A stretch of 64,000 nt of DNA from Microvirga sp. 17 mud 1-3 (GCF_003151255.1 NZ_CP029481.1:1-64000); one strand, 5' to 3'. Counted from the first letter of the stretch, positions 17,695 to 27,380 are shown. Notes: generated by a model not told the origin, from the letters alone. Program-made: numbers and translations.

Positions 17695-19593
17695 CCCGGT
17701 ACCCTGGCCCGTGTCCAGGGGAGCATCCACGGTGCATATGACCCCGGCCGGCGTGAAGCCGATCTGCGCCTGACCGTTCAGGTCATGGGCAAGGCTGCGC
17801 TCGATCAGGCGTGTGCCAAAGCCCCGGCGACTCGGCGCCGAGACCGGCGGGCCTCCCGTCTCCGTCCAGACCAGATGCAGGCGCGGCTCATCGCTCCCGG
17901 TCACGCTCCAGCGGACTGTGACCTCGCCTTTGTTATTGGACAGGGCGCCGTATTTCACCGCATTCGTGGCGAGCTCCTGCAGTGCCATGGCGATGGCGAG
18001 CGCCATGCGAGGGGACAGCCGGACGATCGGTCCGTCCATGTGCAGCCGCTCCTCCCGCGCATGGCGATAGGGTGCCATGGCTTCCTCGGCGATTTCCCGA
18101 AGGTCCGCGCTTTCCCAATTCTCCCGGGTGAGCACGTCATGGGCGCGCGAGAGGGCGAACAGGCGCTCCTCCAGGGCCGCATGGGCCTCCGCGACCGTGC
18201 CGGCATTGCGCAGCGTCTGGGTCGAGATGGATTGCACGGTCGCGAGGGTGTTCTTCACCCGATGGTTCAGTTCGTTGATGAGGAGCCGCTGATGCTCCTC
18301 GGCCTTCTTCTCCTGGTCGATATCCACGATGGCGACGACGGCGGCGACCGTGCCGCCGCTGGCATTGCGGACAGGGGCGGCCGCAAGGCGCATCCAGGCC
18401 ATCGTCCCGTCGCCGCGCCGATAGAGATATTCCTCGTTTCCGGTCGCCTCACCGGTGAGGAGCGCGCGCGCCACCGGGTAGTCCCGCGGCGGCACAGGCG
18501 TCCCATCCGGGAAGTGGAGCCTCCATTGCGCATAGGCGTCGAAGTCGGGCGTCGGCAGGATCGGATGGCGAAAGATGTGCTCCGCATGCGGGTTGCCCAT
18601 GGCCACGCGCCCGGTGGGTGCTTCGGTGATGATGATCCCGACGGGAGCGTTCTCCAGCACGGCCTTGAGCCGCGCCTCGCTGGCCCGAAGGGCCTCCTCG
18701 GCCCGTTTGGTGTCCGTGATGTCGCTGCCCTCGGCGAAAATGCCGAAGATCTGCCCGTCGGCATCGCGGATCGGCTGGTAGACGAAATTGACGAAGCGCC
18801 GCTCGGGCTGTGCATCCGGCTTGCGCTGCAGCATGACCGGAAGGCCGCTGCCGACGAAAGCCTCCCCGGTGAAATAGACCGTGTCGAGGATCTCCTTGAA
18901 GCCCTGCCCTGCCAGCTCGGGCAGGGCCTCGAGCATCGGTTTGCCGAGGAGTTCCCGGCGACCCACGAGCTTGTCATAGGAGGCGTTCACCATCTCGAAC
19001 CGGTGCTCCGGCCCGATCAGCATGGCCATGAATCCGGGCGCCTGATGGAACAGCTCGCGCAGCCGCTCCCGCTCGGTGGCGACGCGCCGTTCCGCAAACA
19101 CCTTCGCGGTTGTCTCCATGACGGCGCAGAAGAGGCCCGCGGTCGCGCCGTTGTCGTCATGGACGGCCGTGTACGAGAAGGTGAAATAGGCGTTCTCCCG
19201 GTAGCCGTTCCGTTCCATCGGGATGAGCATATCTTCGTGCCAGATCGCCTCGCCCGACAGGGTCCTGTCCACGAGGGGCCCGATCTGGTCCCAGATATCC
19301 GCCCAGACCTCTGCGAAGGGCCGTCCCAGGGAGTGGGGATGCTTGGCGCCGAAGATCGGCGCGTAATCGTCATTGTACAGAAAGGCGAGTTGCGGGCCCC
19401 AGGCGATGAACATGGCCTGCTTGGCATTGAGCATCAGGCGAACGAGGGTGCGCAGGGATTGCGGCCAGGTTCCCGGATCGCCGAGCGGGGAGCTGGACCA
19501 GTCGTGGGCTCGCATGCGCGCGCCCATCTGGCCGCCGCCTGCCAGGAAATCGTGTGTTGCCGGGGCCGCCTCCACGGGCAGAGCGGCGCTCAT
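17689..19593 (-). CDS. HWE-family sensor histidine kinase with three PAS domains
   Basis: 634 residues, no membrane segment, so probably cytoplasmic. PAS-like domains lie at about 40-165, 185-300 and 305-425. The kinase core follows: the phospho-acceptor His in NELNHRVKNTLATVQS and HWE-type ATPase boxes (LQELATNAVKYGALS, WTETGGPPV, RRGFGTRLIERSL). HWE kinases in alphaproteobacteria often sense light or redox and may feed the PhyR-EcfG stress pathway. No response regulator lies beside it, so its partner is elsewhere. The ligand is unknown. Confidence 0.88.
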   Translation of the reverse strand: MSAALPVEAAPATHDFLAGGGQMGARMRAHDWSSSPLGDPGTWPQSLRTLVRLMLNAKQAMFIAWGPQLAFLYNDDYAPIFGAKHPHSLGRPFAEVWADIWDQIGPLVDRTLSGEAIWHEDMLIPMERNGYRENAYFTFSYTAVHDDNGATAGLFCAVMETTAKVFAERRVATERERLRELFHQAPGFMAMLIGPEHRFEMVNASYDKLVGRRELLGKPMLEALPELAGQGFKEILDTVYFTGEAFVGSGLPVMLQRKPDAQPERRFVNFVYQPIRDADGQIFGIFAEGSDITDTKRAEEALRASEARLKAVLENAPVGIIITEAPTGRVAMGNPHAEHIFRHPILPTPDFDAYAQWRLHFPDGTPVPPRDYPVARALLTGEATGNEEYLYRRGDGTMAWMRLAAAPVRNASGGTVAAVVAIVDIDQEKKAEEHQRLLINELNHRVKNTLATVQSISTQTLRNAGTVAEAHAALEERLFALSRAHDVLTRENWESADLREIAEEAMAPYRHAREERLHMDGPIVRLSPRMALAIAMALQELATNAVKYGALSNNKGEVTVRWSVTGSDEPRLHLVWTETGGPPVSAPSRRGFGTRLIERSLAHDLNGQAQIGFTPAGVICTVDAPLDTGQGTGS

Positions 19594-20135
19594 GAACGGG
19601 TACAGGCGCGACGCGGACGGTCCGGCGCAAAGGCAGTCGGGAAGGAGCCGTTGCCGGCCGGCGCCGTGAAACCATGTGAGGCGGGAAAGAATGTCATGGG
19701 TCGGGAGTAGCCTGGAAAGGACAATGCATCAACGCTTCCCGCCCCGCACAGGTTTCCTTGTTCTTCCCGCGTCTGAGGCGGCCGACCGCCGCGGCGACCT
19801 GCAGGAGGGCCTTATGCTCCTTGCTCAGAACAGGTTTTTACAGGCGCTCGCCGCGTAGGAACCTCTCGGGTACGAGGACTGGCCGCAGGCAAGGATCGCC
19901 ATAAGCCAGTATTCCGCCAGCAAATTCAAGGTGTTGCCAGACATGCGCCAGGGGCGTTCAGCGCCGTTCCCGGGCCCGTCGCAGGTGCTCACGCCCTGAT
20001 GCGCCTGACGACCTCGACTGCGTGGCCACATTGGAGCACCTCTGCAACGGGCTTGGCGCTCTCGGCCACCTGCCACGGCTTTCTTGCCTGAATGTAAATT
20101 ATCTTACATCATGGAAGGTAACCGAAAGAGCGCTC
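19594..20135. other. Intergenic region between divergent kinase and phosphatase genes
   Basis: About 540 bp with no convincing coding frame. It must hold the promoters for the kinase (leftward) and the phosphatase cluster (rightward). Visible signals are the dyad at 20093-20108 and a weak EcfG-like match near 19732-19755 on the minus strand (GAAAC-N17-CGTT). Nothing else is recognised. Confidence 0.5.
20093..20108. promoter_or_regulatory. Perfect dyad TGTAA-N6-TTACA, candidate operator of the phosphate-ester cluster
   Basis: The 16-bp sequence TGTAAATTATCTTACA lies 27 bp before the first gene of the cluster. A DeoR-family regulator is encoded two genes on and is the obvious candidate, though this is inference. 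The AT-rich site contrasts with its GC-rich surroundings. Confidence 0.45.
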
Positions 20136-20975
20136 ATGACCTTCTCTTATGCACAACTCAAGACTGTCGCCGAAATCCTGCAGAGCGCGGCCCGAACTGA
20201 AATTCTGCCGCGGTTTCGGCAACTTGCCTCCGACCAGGTGCGACAGAAATCCTCCATTCATGATGTCGTGACGGATGCAGACGTCGCCGCCGAGAAGGTG
20301 ATTGCCGACGCTCTGGTGAGGCGGTTTCCGGGTGCGGTCGTGATCGGCGAAGAAGGAGTGTCGGCCGACCCGTCCATTCTCGGACGCCTTGCGGGCGCCG
20401 ACTTGGCCTTTCTCGTCGATCCCGTCGACGGAACGAAGAACTTTGCCTCGGGGCTTCCTCTTTTTGGAGTGATGGCCGCCGTTGTCGCCTACGGGGAGGT
20501 CGTGGGCGGTGTCATCTATGATCCGATCCTGGACGATTTCGCATTCTCCCTGCGGGGGGAGGGGGCCTGGACCGAGAGTGCCGACGGCGTGACCAAAGAT
20601 CTGCGTGTCGCGTCGCCATGCGGCATTTCGGAGATGAACGGCTTGGTCTCATGGACGGCACTGCCATCCGACATGCGCCGGGTCGTCTCGGCGAACCTTC
20701 CTGCATTCACGGCCTCGAATTCCTATCGTTGTGCGGCCCACGAATATCGTATGGTCTGTACCGGGCATGCGGATTTTCTCATGCATGCCAAGTTGATGCC
20801 TTGGGATCACGCAGCCGGCGTCCTCATGCACCGGGAGGCCGGAGGCTACGCTGCGCGGCTCGATGGTAGCCCTTATAGTCCGAGATACACGGAGGGCGGT
20901 ATTCTGTGTGCCGCAGACCAAGCCACCTGGGAGGCGGTCCACGAAGCCCTATTCCGGCGGCCGCCTTCCCGCTGA
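20136..20975 (+). CDS. Inositol-monophosphatase-family phosphatase
   Basis: 279 residues. Metal and phosphate motifs of the IMPase superfamily are present: IGEEG (about 70), DPVDGTKNF (about 96-104) and the C-terminal WDHAAGVLMHREAGG. Mg2+-dependent enzymes of this family hydrolyse inositol phosphates, sugar phosphates or 3'-phosphoadenosine compounds. It leads a cluster with a DeoR regulator, a Phn-type importer and a HAD phosphatase, so a phosphomonoester brought in by that importer is a plausible substrate. ATG 20136 is preferred to an open frame from 20022 because the family N-terminus starts here. Confidence 0.85.
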   Translation: MTFSYAQLKTVAEILQSAARTEILPRFRQLASDQVRQKSSIHDVVTDADVAAEKVIADALVRRFPGAVVIGEEGVSADPSILGRLAGADLAFLVDPVDGTKNFASGLPLFGVMAAVVAYGEVVGGVIYDPILDDFAFSLRGEGAWTESADGVTKDLRVASPCGISEMNGLVSWTALPSDMRRVVSANLPAFTASNSYRCAAHEYRMVCTGHADFLMHAKLMPWDHAAGVLMHREAGGYAARLDGSPYSPRYTEGGILCAADQATWEAVHEALFRRPPSR

Positions 20976-21029
20976 ACCATCGATTGCAAGGACGGCGCGA
21001 GCGAAGCCGGTCGAGACAGAGGCTCCCTT

Positions 21030-21842
21030 ATGGCTCCCACCCAAACGGCTCACGACCAGCGGCGTGTGACACGGCGCCAGAGCCAGATTCTGGAGGCCGT
21101 GCAGCAGCATGGCTTCGTCACGATCGAGGTTCTGGCGCGTCAGTTCGAGGTGTCGGGCCAGACGATCCGCCGTGACATCATTCAGCTGGAGAAAGGCCAC
21201 TTCCTCCAGCGGTTTCACGGCGGCGCCGGACTCAGGGACAACTCGGTCCGCCTCGGCTATGCCCAAAAACAGGCCATCGCCAAAAGCGGCAAGGAGGCGA
21301 TCGGGCACGCCGTCGCTCGATTGATCCCCGAGGGGGCATCCGTCTTCCTGGATGTCGGGACGACCGTCGAGGCGGTTGCAAGAGCCCTCCTGCAGAAAGC
21401 CCGCCTCCAGGCATTCACCTGCAGTACAACGGTTGCGTCGATTCTCAACGGGCATCCGGGAATCACGACCTTCGTGACCGGTGGGATCCTGCGCGGGGCC
21501 AATGGCTCGCTCACCGGGAGCGCAACGGTCTCACAGATCAGCCAGTTCAGGTTCGATTTCTCGGTCATGAGCTTCGGCGGCTTCGATCGGGACGGAACGC
21601 CCATGGATTTCGATCTCGAGAAGATCGCCGTCAGACAGGCCGTGATCGCCCATTCGAGCCATGCCATTGCGGTGGTCGATTCATCCAAATTCGATCGCAG
21701 CGCAGTGTGCCGCCTGGCCCCTCTGACGTCCTTCTTCGCCCTCGCGACCGACGCGGAGCCACCACCCAATCTGCGGCGCGCCATCACGGAGGCGGGAGCC
21801 AAGTGCATCGTGGCCAATGCCCACGGGGAACAAACGACTTGA
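21030..21842 (+). CDS. DeoR/GlpR family transcriptional regulator
   Basis: 270 residues. The N-terminal DeoR helix-turn-helix (about 12-65) contains RQSQILEAVQQHGFVTIEVL and VSGQTIRRDIIQLE. The C-terminal sugar-phosphate sensor domain (about 80-250) has VFLDVGTTVEAVARAL and the typical VVDSSKFDR motif. Family members bind phosphorylated sugars or polyols and usually repress adjacent catabolic genes. This fits control of the surrounding importer and phosphatases. The stop codon lies within a TGATC-N6-GATCA dyad. Confidence 0.9.
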   Translation: MAPTQTAHDQRRVTRRQSQILEAVQQHGFVTIEVLARQFEVSGQTIRRDIIQLEKGHFLQRFHGGAGLRDNSVRLGYAQKQAIAKSGKEAIGHAVARLIPEGASVFLDVGTTVEAVARALLQKARLQAFTCSTTVASILNGHPGITTFVTGGILRGANGSLTGSATVSQISQFRFDFSVMSFGGFDRDGTPMDFDLEKIAVRQAVIAHSSHAIAVVDSSKFDRSAVCRLAPLTSFFALATDAEPPPNLRRAITEAGAKCIVANAHGEQTT

Positions 21843-21855
21843 TCACTTTCGATCA
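21840..21855. promoter_or_regulatory. Dyad TGATC-N6-GATCA upstream of the binding-protein gene
   Basis: The arms overlap the deoR-type stop codon and sit about 67 bp before the binding-protein start. The wording ACTTTCGATCA resembles GlpR/DeoR half-sites. It has the same 5-6-5 layout as the dyad at 20093 but a different sequence. Assignment as an operator is tentative. Confidence 0.35.
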
Positions 21856-21921
21856 TTGTGTTTGATTTCTTCCAACGCTGTACAAGCCAGTAATCGGCGG
21901 CAGCTTTCCCGGGAGGAAATC

Positions 21922-22914
21922 ATGTTGAAGGCCATTATGTCCCTCGCGGCTGTCGCATTCGTTGCGGCTGTCGCTCAGCCGAGCGTCGCGAACGCACAGG
22001 ACTGCCGCAATAGGGGGACCCTCGATGCCCGCTATTGCGACGACGACGGTGATCTTCTGGCGGATCTGCCCAAGGACAAAGCCAACTGGAAAGATCCAAG
22101 CACGCTGATCTTCAGCTACACCCCCGTTGAAGATCCGGCCGTCTACGAAAACGTTTTCGAAGATTTCATGGTTCATCTCGGCAAGCTCACCGGCAAGCGC
22201 GTGCGGTGGTTTGCGGCTGAATCCTATGCGGCGCAGATCGAAGCCATGAGGTCTGGCCGCCTGCACATCGCAGGCGTTGCCAGCGGCGCGACACCCTACG
22301 CGGTCAATCTTGCAGGCTTCAAACCGCTGGTCGCCATGGAGAAGAAGGACGGCACAATCGGATATACGCTTCAGCTGATCGTCCCGGCCGCCAGCGATAT
22401 CAAGTCCGTCGCCGACCTCAAGGGCAAGCGGGTGGCCCACGTGGCGCCGTCTTCCAATTCCGGCGATACGGCGCCGCGCGTGCTCTTCAAGGAACAGGGC
22501 ATCGAGCCGGGCAAGGACTACGAGATCCTCTACTCCGGCAAGCATGACAATTCGATCATGGGCGTCGTGAACAAGGATTACGACGCAGCCCCCATTGCGT
22601 CGAACGTGATGGAACGCATGGTCGCAAGGGGGATGTTCCCCAAGGATGCGGTTCGGGTCGTCTATGAATCCAGCCCCTTCCCCCGCACCGCGTTCGGGGT
22701 GGCTCACGACCTCGATCCCGAGCTGCAAAAGAAGATCCTCGAGGCGTTTACAAGCTTCGACTTCCTGAATTCAAAACTCGCAAAGGAATTCAAGGACGAG
22801 AAGGGCTTCAAGAGCGTCGACTACAAATCCGACTGGTCGGCCATTCGGACGATCCAGAAAGAGACCGGCGTGACCTACACCCAGGAAGGTCTCTCGAAGC
22901 TGAAGAACGAATAA
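21922..22914 (+). CDS. PhnD-type ABC transporter substrate-binding protein (phosphate/phosphonate/phosphate-ester)
   Basis: 330 residues. Signal peptide (about 1-24, ending ANAQD), then a PhnD-like type II binding fold with [33 protein letters not shown] and the phosphate-binding loop [12 protein letters not shown] (compare the S-x-SG loop of PhnD). Two Cys near the mature N-terminus (DCRN, RYCDD) may form a disulfide. ATG 21922 is chosen on the strong upstream GGGAGGAAATC. Its stop overlaps the ATPase start. The ligand is probably a phosphorylated organic molecule; its identity is unknown. Confidence 0.87.
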   Translation: MLKAIMSLAAVAFVAAVAQPSVANAQDCRNRGTLDARYCDDDGDLLADLPKDKANWKDPSTLIFSYTPVEDPAVYENVFEDFMVHLGKLTGKRVRWFAAESYAAQIEAMRSGRLHIAGVASGATPYAVNLAGFKPLVAMEKKDGTIGYTLQLIVPAASDIKSVADLKGKRVAHVAPSSNSGDTAPRVLFKEQGIEPGKDYEILYSGKHDNSIMGVVNKDYDAAPIASNVMERMVARGMFPKDAVRVVYESSPFPRTAFGVAHDLDPELQKKILEAFTSFDFLNSKLAKEFKDEKGFKSVDYKSDWSAIRTIQKETGVTYTQEGLSKLKNE

Positions 22915-23750
22915 TGGGGTACGCTGCTGCACCTCTCAGCGACAGCACAGGAGCCGTCAAGGCTTCTGTGCCGCTCCTGGAAATTCAGGGCCTTTCGAAG
23001 GTCTATAACACCGGCAGAAAGGCCCTGGACAACGTCAGCCTCGTGATCGATCGACCCCAGGTCGTGGCCATGATCGGATCATCGGGCGCAGGGAAAAGCA
23101 CTTGCATCCGCTGCATCAATCGCCTCGTTGAGCCGACGTCCGGCCGTATTCTGCTGAACGGCCAGGACGTTGTCGCTCTGGATCGAAGAGAGCTGCGTCT
23201 CGCGCGGCGCCGGATCGGCATGATCTTCCAGGAATACAACCTGGTCGAACGCCTGTCCGTCATGCAGAACGTGCTGTCGGGACGGCTGGGCTATGTCGGG
23301 TTGCTGTCATCCCTACGCTACCGCTTTCCGCCTGAAGATATTCGCGCCGCCTTCGAACTGCTCGATCGCGTGGGTCTCGCCGGATATCACGATCGGCGGG
23401 CCGATGCCCTGTCAGGCGGGCAGCGTCAGCGCGTCGGCATTGCACGCGCCCTGATGCAGCGACCGGATCTTCTCCTGCTCGATGAGCCGACCGCCAGTCT
23501 CGACCCGAAGACATCCCGCCAGATCATGTTGCTCGTCGGAGAGCTTGTCGCAGAGCGAAAGACTCCCGCGATCATCAACATTCACGATGTCGCCCTGGCA
23601 AAGGCACATGCAGATCGGATCGTCGCTCTGAAGGACGGTGTTCTCGTCTTTGACGATATTCCAGAGAACCTGACCGACTCCGCCCTTGCGGCGATCTACG
23701 GAGACGAGGACTGGGCAGCGCCTCACAGCATGAGCGAAGCAGGCGCATGA
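22914..23750 (+). CDS. PhnC-type ABC transporter ATP-binding protein
   Basis: 278 residues. Walker [10 protein letters not shown], a Q-loop [20 protein letters not shown] characteristic of PhnC, the signature [15 protein letters not shown], Walker [14 protein letters not shown] and the H-loop NIHDVALA. It energises the two PhnE-type permeases that follow. Start and upstream stop share one base (TAATG), and the 3' end overlaps the first permease by 4 bp. Confidence 0.9.
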   Translation: MGYAAAPLSDSTGAVKASVPLLEIQGLSKVYNTGRKALDNVSLVIDRPQVVAMIGSSGAGKSTCIRCINRLVEPTSGRILLNGQDVVALDRRELRLARRRIGMIFQEYNLVERLSVMQNVLSGRLGYVGLLSSLRYRFPPEDIRAAFELLDRVGLAGYHDRRADALSGGQRQRVGIARALMQRPDLLLLDEPTASLDPKTSRQIMLLVGELVAERKTPAIINIHDVALAKAHADRIVALKDGVLVFDDIPENLTDSALAAIYGDEDWAAPHSMSEAGA

Positions 23751-24562
23751 CGACAAGCGCGATCATGCATGCAAATCAAGCGGCGGAGTGGCGGCCGCCC
23801 ACCATATTCGGAACGCGGCGTCGCCGCGCCATCGTCTGGATCGGCTTTGCCCTCTACATCGTCTGGTCGGTGACGAGCCTCGATGTCGACGCACAGCGTA
23901 TCCTGGCAGGCATACCTCGCGCCTTCGACATCCTGGCGCGGATGTTCCCGCCCAACTTCGAGCGGTGGGAGATTCTGCTCTCGGGGATGATCGAGAGCAT
24001 ACAGATCGCCATTGCGGCGAGCATCGCCGGCTTGGTCCTGTCGATTCCCATCGGGATCTGTGCCGCTCGAAACCTCGCTCCCAAGCCGATCTATCTTGCC
24101 GCGCGCGGCCTCATCGTGGCCGGCCGCACCTTTCACGAGGTGATCATCGCCATTTTCTTCGTCAAGCTCTTTGGCTTTGGCCCGGTTGCCGGCCTGCTGA
24201 CCCTGGCGTTCGCCTCGGCCATCTTCCTTGGAAAGATGCTGGCTGAGGATATCGAGAATATGAAGGAGGGGCCGGTCGAAGCGGTGCGTGCCGTAGGGGC
24301 GAGTTTCGGCCAGGTGATCTACTATGCGGTGCTGCCGCAGGTGATCGTGAAGTCTCTCGGCGTGTTTATCTATCGGCTCGACGCCAATCTCCGGCACTCG
24401 ACGGTGATCGGCATTGTCGGCGCAGGCGGCATTGGGCAGACCCTTTCCGCGTCGTTCTCTCGGTATGACTTTGACTTCAGCAGCGCCATTCTGATCACCA
24501 TCGCGCTCATGGTGGCGGTCGGAGAATGGTTCAGCGATTGGGTTCGACGGAGGCTGCGGTGA
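23747..24562 (+). CDS. PhnE-type ABC transporter permease, first subunit
   Basis: 271 residues with about five or six membrane segments. The BPD/MetI-like coupling loop is clear: [21 protein letters not shown] followed by [18 protein letters not shown]. PhnE family permeases form the channel of phosphonate or phosphate-ester importers. Here two different PhnE genes follow one another, suggesting a heterodimeric channel. It overlaps the ATPase gene by 4 bp and the second permease by 4 bp (GTGA). Confidence 0.88.
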   Translation: MTTSAIMHANQAAEWRPPTIFGTRRRRAIVWIGFALYIVWSVTSLDVDAQRILAGIPRAFDILARMFPPNFERWEILLSGMIESIQIAIAASIAGLVLSIPIGICAARNLAPKPIYLAARGLIVAGRTFHEVIIAIFFVKLFGFGPVAGLLTLAFASAIFLGKMLAEDIENMKEGPVEAVRAVGASFGQVIYYAVLPQVIVKSLGVFIYRLDANLRHSTVIGIVGAGGIGQTLSASFSRYDFDFSSAILITIALMVAVGEWFSDWVRRRLR

Positions 24563-25359
24563 GCGGGAAGCAATATCCAAGCGTCTGGCAGCGGTACTCC
24601 GCCGGCGAACGGCTGGTTCAATGGCTCTGGATTGCAGGGGCAGCTCTTGCGGCTGCGTGGTCCGTATCGGCTCTCGAAATCGAATGGGCGTTCTTCGCTG
24701 ACGCCCATGAACAGGCGGCCGATCTCATCGAGCGGATGTGGCCCCCGCGCTGGACCTACTTTCCGGTCATTGTCAGGCCGCTCATCGAGACCATTCACAT
24801 CGCCACGCTCGGAACGATGATTTCGCTGGTCTTTGCGGTTCCTATCGCATTCCTGGCTGCCCGCAACACAACCTATAATCAGATTACCTGGCTGATGGGC
24901 CGCGCGCTCCTCGTTCTGTCGCGATCCGTCAACACGGTCATCTGGGGCTTGGTTTTCGTTGCAATTTTCGGGCCAGGACCTGTTGCAGGCATCTGCGCCG
25001 TTGCGGCCCGCTCCGTAGGATTCATTGCCAAGCTCATTGCCGAGGCGATCGAAGAGGTCGACCATGGCCAAGTCGAGGCGATCGAAGCGACCGGCGCCAG
25101 TACGCTTCAGACCTATTCGACCGCGATCCTGCCGCAGGTGCTCCCCGTTCTGATCGGAACGACAATCTACCGGTGGGACATCAACGTAAGGGAAAGCAGC
25201 GTCCTTGGATTCGTCGGTGCAGGAGGCATCGGCCTTTACCTCTATGCATCGATCAATCAATTCGCCTGGCCCCAGGTCCTGGTCATCCTGCTAGCGATTT
25301 TCGTCATTGTTATCTTCAGCGAGGCCCTGTCGGGATATGTCCGCTCACGCATTACCTGA
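24559..25359 (+). CDS. PhnE-type ABC transporter permease, second subunit
   Basis: 266 residues with about six membrane segments. The coupling loop is EAIEATGASTLQTYSTAILPQ with VRESSVLGFVGAGGIGLYL. GTG 24559 is chosen: it gives the same 4-bp overlap seen elsewhere in the operon and has GGAGG 5 bp upstream. An ATG at 24526 is in frame but lies deep inside the first permease. It pairs with the first subunit. Confidence 0.85.
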   Translation: MSGKQYPSVWQRYSAGERLVQWLWIAGAALAAAWSVSALEIEWAFFADAHEQAADLIERMWPPRWTYFPVIVRPLIETIHIATLGTMISLVFAVPIAFLAARNTTYNQITWLMGRALLVLSRSVNTVIWGLVFVAIFGPGPVAGICAVAARSVGFIAKLIAEAIEEVDHGQVEAIEATGASTLQTYSTAILPQVLPVLIGTTIYRWDINVRESSVLGFVGAGGIGLYLYASINQFAWPQVLVILLAIFVIVIFSEALSGYVRSRIT

Positions 25360-26248
25360 CGGTTCGCGGTCGCCGAACGGGGCATGTCGCTTTGAGATCC
25401 TGGAGGGAGTTTCCTCCCTCGGGCAGCGCTATGACGGCTTTCTTCTCGATCAATGGGGCGTGTTGCACGACGGAGCGAATGCATATCCCGGCGCCATCGA
25501 GGCCCTGTCCGCATTGCGTCAAGCCGGAAAAAAGATCGTCATCCTGTCCAATTCCGGTCGGCGTGGGAGCGAGAACGAGACTCTGCTGGCCAGGATGGGC
25601 TTCGCCCGATCGCTTTACGATGTGATCGTCTCCGCCGGCGACGATGCGCGGGACGCCATTCTCAAAGGAGAGTTCGATTTCGAACCCGGCGCAACGTGCT
25701 TCCTTCTCTCGCGGGACGGTGAGAACCATCTTGCGGATGGGCTGGGTCTGGAGATAACCGGCGATATCGGCGAGGCGGACTTTATTTTCAATCTGAGTAT
25801 GGATCCCCCGCATCAGTCCGTCGCAGGTTGGATGCCGACATTGGCCGAAGCCGCGAAGCGGGGGCTGCTGATGATTTGCGGGAATCCCGACTACGTCAGA
25901 GTTGCGCCCGACGGCACGCTTCTCGAAGCGCCAGGGGCTGTTGCGCGGGCATATGAGAAGCTGGGCGGCACGGTCGCCTATCATGGCAAGCCATATCGGC
26001 GGATCTACCAGACGTGCCTGGAGATCATGCGCCTTCCCAAACATCAGGTCATCGCGATCGGTGATTCCCTCGATCACGACGTGACGGGTGCACGGCATTG
26101 CGGAATCGACAGCGCTCTTGTTGCGGGCGGTATCCACCACGGTGAGTTCGCGTGGCATGCGGGCAAGCCCCAGGCAGAGAGTTGCAGCCGCCTGTTCGAA
26201 ACGGCTGCGATCAGCCCTGATTTCGTCGTTCCGGCCTTCAGATGGTGA
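25337..26248 (+). CDS. HAD superfamily class IIA hydrolase (TIGR01459-like)
   Basis: 303 residues. HAD motif I appears as LLDQWGVLHDG (nucleophile Asp), motif II as VILSNSGRR, a class IIA cap lies between, and the C-terminal motif IV is IAIGDSLDHDVTGAR. Such enzymes dephosphorylate small phosphoesters. The gene overlaps the last permease by 23 bp and ends the cluster, so it probably removes phosphate from an imported compound or an intermediate. ATG 25337 (MSAHALPDG) is preferred over 25307. Confidence 0.85.
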   Translation: MSAHALPDGSRSPNGACRFEILEGVSSLGQRYDGFLLDQWGVLHDGANAYPGAIEALSALRQAGKKIVILSNSGRRGSENETLLARMGFARSLYDVIVSAGDDARDAILKGEFDFEPGATCFLLSRDGENHLADGLGLEITGDIGEADFIFNLSMDPPHQSVAGWMPTLAEAAKRGLLMICGNPDYVRVAPDGTLLEAPGAVARAYEKLGGTVAYHGKPYRRIYQTCLEIMRLPKHQVIAIGDSLDHDVTGARHCGIDSALVAGGIHHGEFAWHAGKPQAESCSRLFETAAISPDFVVPAFRW

Positions 26249-26397
26249 CGGCCTGAACAGCCGAAGGGTTCCGGGTCTTCATCCCCTGCTGAAACGGGCT
26301 GCGGCAAGCCCGTTGCCACTAAGGTGCGATGGACTGGAAAGACATCTCACGCCACGAACTGATGCTCGCCGATGAGATGGAGCGTGTCAGGCCGGAT

Positions 26398-27282
26398 CTA
26401 TTCTTTCGAAGCATTCCGCACGTTCATCTTATCGAGTGCAGCGCGAAGGCCGGTTGCGAGCTCCTTGGGCTGCCCGACACCCCACCAATGCATGAAAAAC
26501 AACCGCGGCTCCTCGCGGACCATGTGGTTATGCAAGGCGTTCACGGTCATCCCATGCTCCGTCAGGGCCTGGAAGACGGGGTTGACCTCGTCGGCGACGA
26601 GGATCATCTCGCCGTAGCTCACGGCCTTGCCGTCCTTGAGCATGTTCAGCTTGACCTCCGGAGCCGTCTCCAGCGCGTCCGTGGACGGCATTTCATGTCC
26701 CATCATCGAGAGCTTTTCGGCCCGCTGGAAAGCAAACTCGATCATGGTGCCCTCGGTCTCGGCGGGCTTGCCGAGCACGGACGTGACAGCTGACCAGTCT
26801 ACCGTCGACTTCTTCTTTTCCGGCTCCTCCCCGGTCGGCGCCTTGGTCCGGGCGAGAACCGCCTTGGCTTTGCGGGCGAGATCCACGCCGTCGCCCATGC
26901 CGGACATATGGGTGAAGAGGATATGAGGCGTCTCTCCGGCGAGGTGGTTGTGGATCGCCGTGATCTCCAGCCCCTGCCGACGCACCTCTTCCAGCACGCC
27001 TGCGAGTTCGCTCTCCTGCACAACCGTATCGCCCATGAGCATCATCTTGCCGTCCGGCTGCGGCCAGAAGCCGTACCAGGTGTCCAGGGCCAGATCGGCC
27101 GGGACCGGGATGCCCTTGAGGCTCACCTTCAGGTCTGAACGCGGGAAGGTGATCCGCAGGATGCCCTCGTCGACTTTGCCCTTGCGGCCCAGCACGTCCT
27201 GGATGGGTTTCCAGTCCTGGGCCGAGGCGGCCGCGGTCGACAGACCGAAGAATAGTGCGGCGAGTAGGGGGATTTTCCTCAT
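26398..27282 (-). CDS. Secreted protein with duplicated DUF1259 domain
   Basis: 294 residues. A signal peptide (MRKIPLLAALFFGLSTAAASAQ) precedes two DUF1259 repeats (about 23-145 and 160-285). Each has the same His-rich strand pair: AIHNHLAGETPHILFTHMSG in the first, ALHNHMVREEPRLFFMHWWG in the second. The HNH...H spacing suggests a metal site in each half. DUF1259 (LppY/LpqO-like) proteins are exported and of unknown function. It is a single gene, divergent from nothing obvious. Confidence 0.8.
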   Translation of the reverse strand: MRKIPLLAALFFGLSTAAASAQDWKPIQDVLGRKGKVDEGILRITFPRSDLKVSLKGIPVPADLALDTWYGFWPQPDGKMMLMGDTVVQESELAGVLEEVRRQGLEITAIHNHLAGETPHILFTHMSGMGDGVDLARKAKAVLARTKAPTGEEPEKKKSTVDWSAVTSVLGKPAETEGTMIEFAFQRAEKLSMMGHEMPSTDALETAPEVKLNMLKDGKAVSYGEMILVADEVNPVFQALTEHGMTVNALHNHMVREEPRLFFMHWWGVGQPKELATGLRAALDKMNVRNASKE

Positions 27283-27380
27283 GGAAGTCGTCCCTGTTTC
27301 CAGATGGGTGGTACGCGGATGGGGCTACGAACCGCATGTTCCGGCCGGACACATCCTTCCCGGCCTGGCTCTGACCGGGC

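Noticed and set aside
21922..25359. Phosphonate (C-P lyase) utilisation operon
   Set aside because: The importer genes are PhnC/D/E-like, but no C-P lyase or phosphonatase gene is present; the neighbours are phosphatases and a DeoR regulator.
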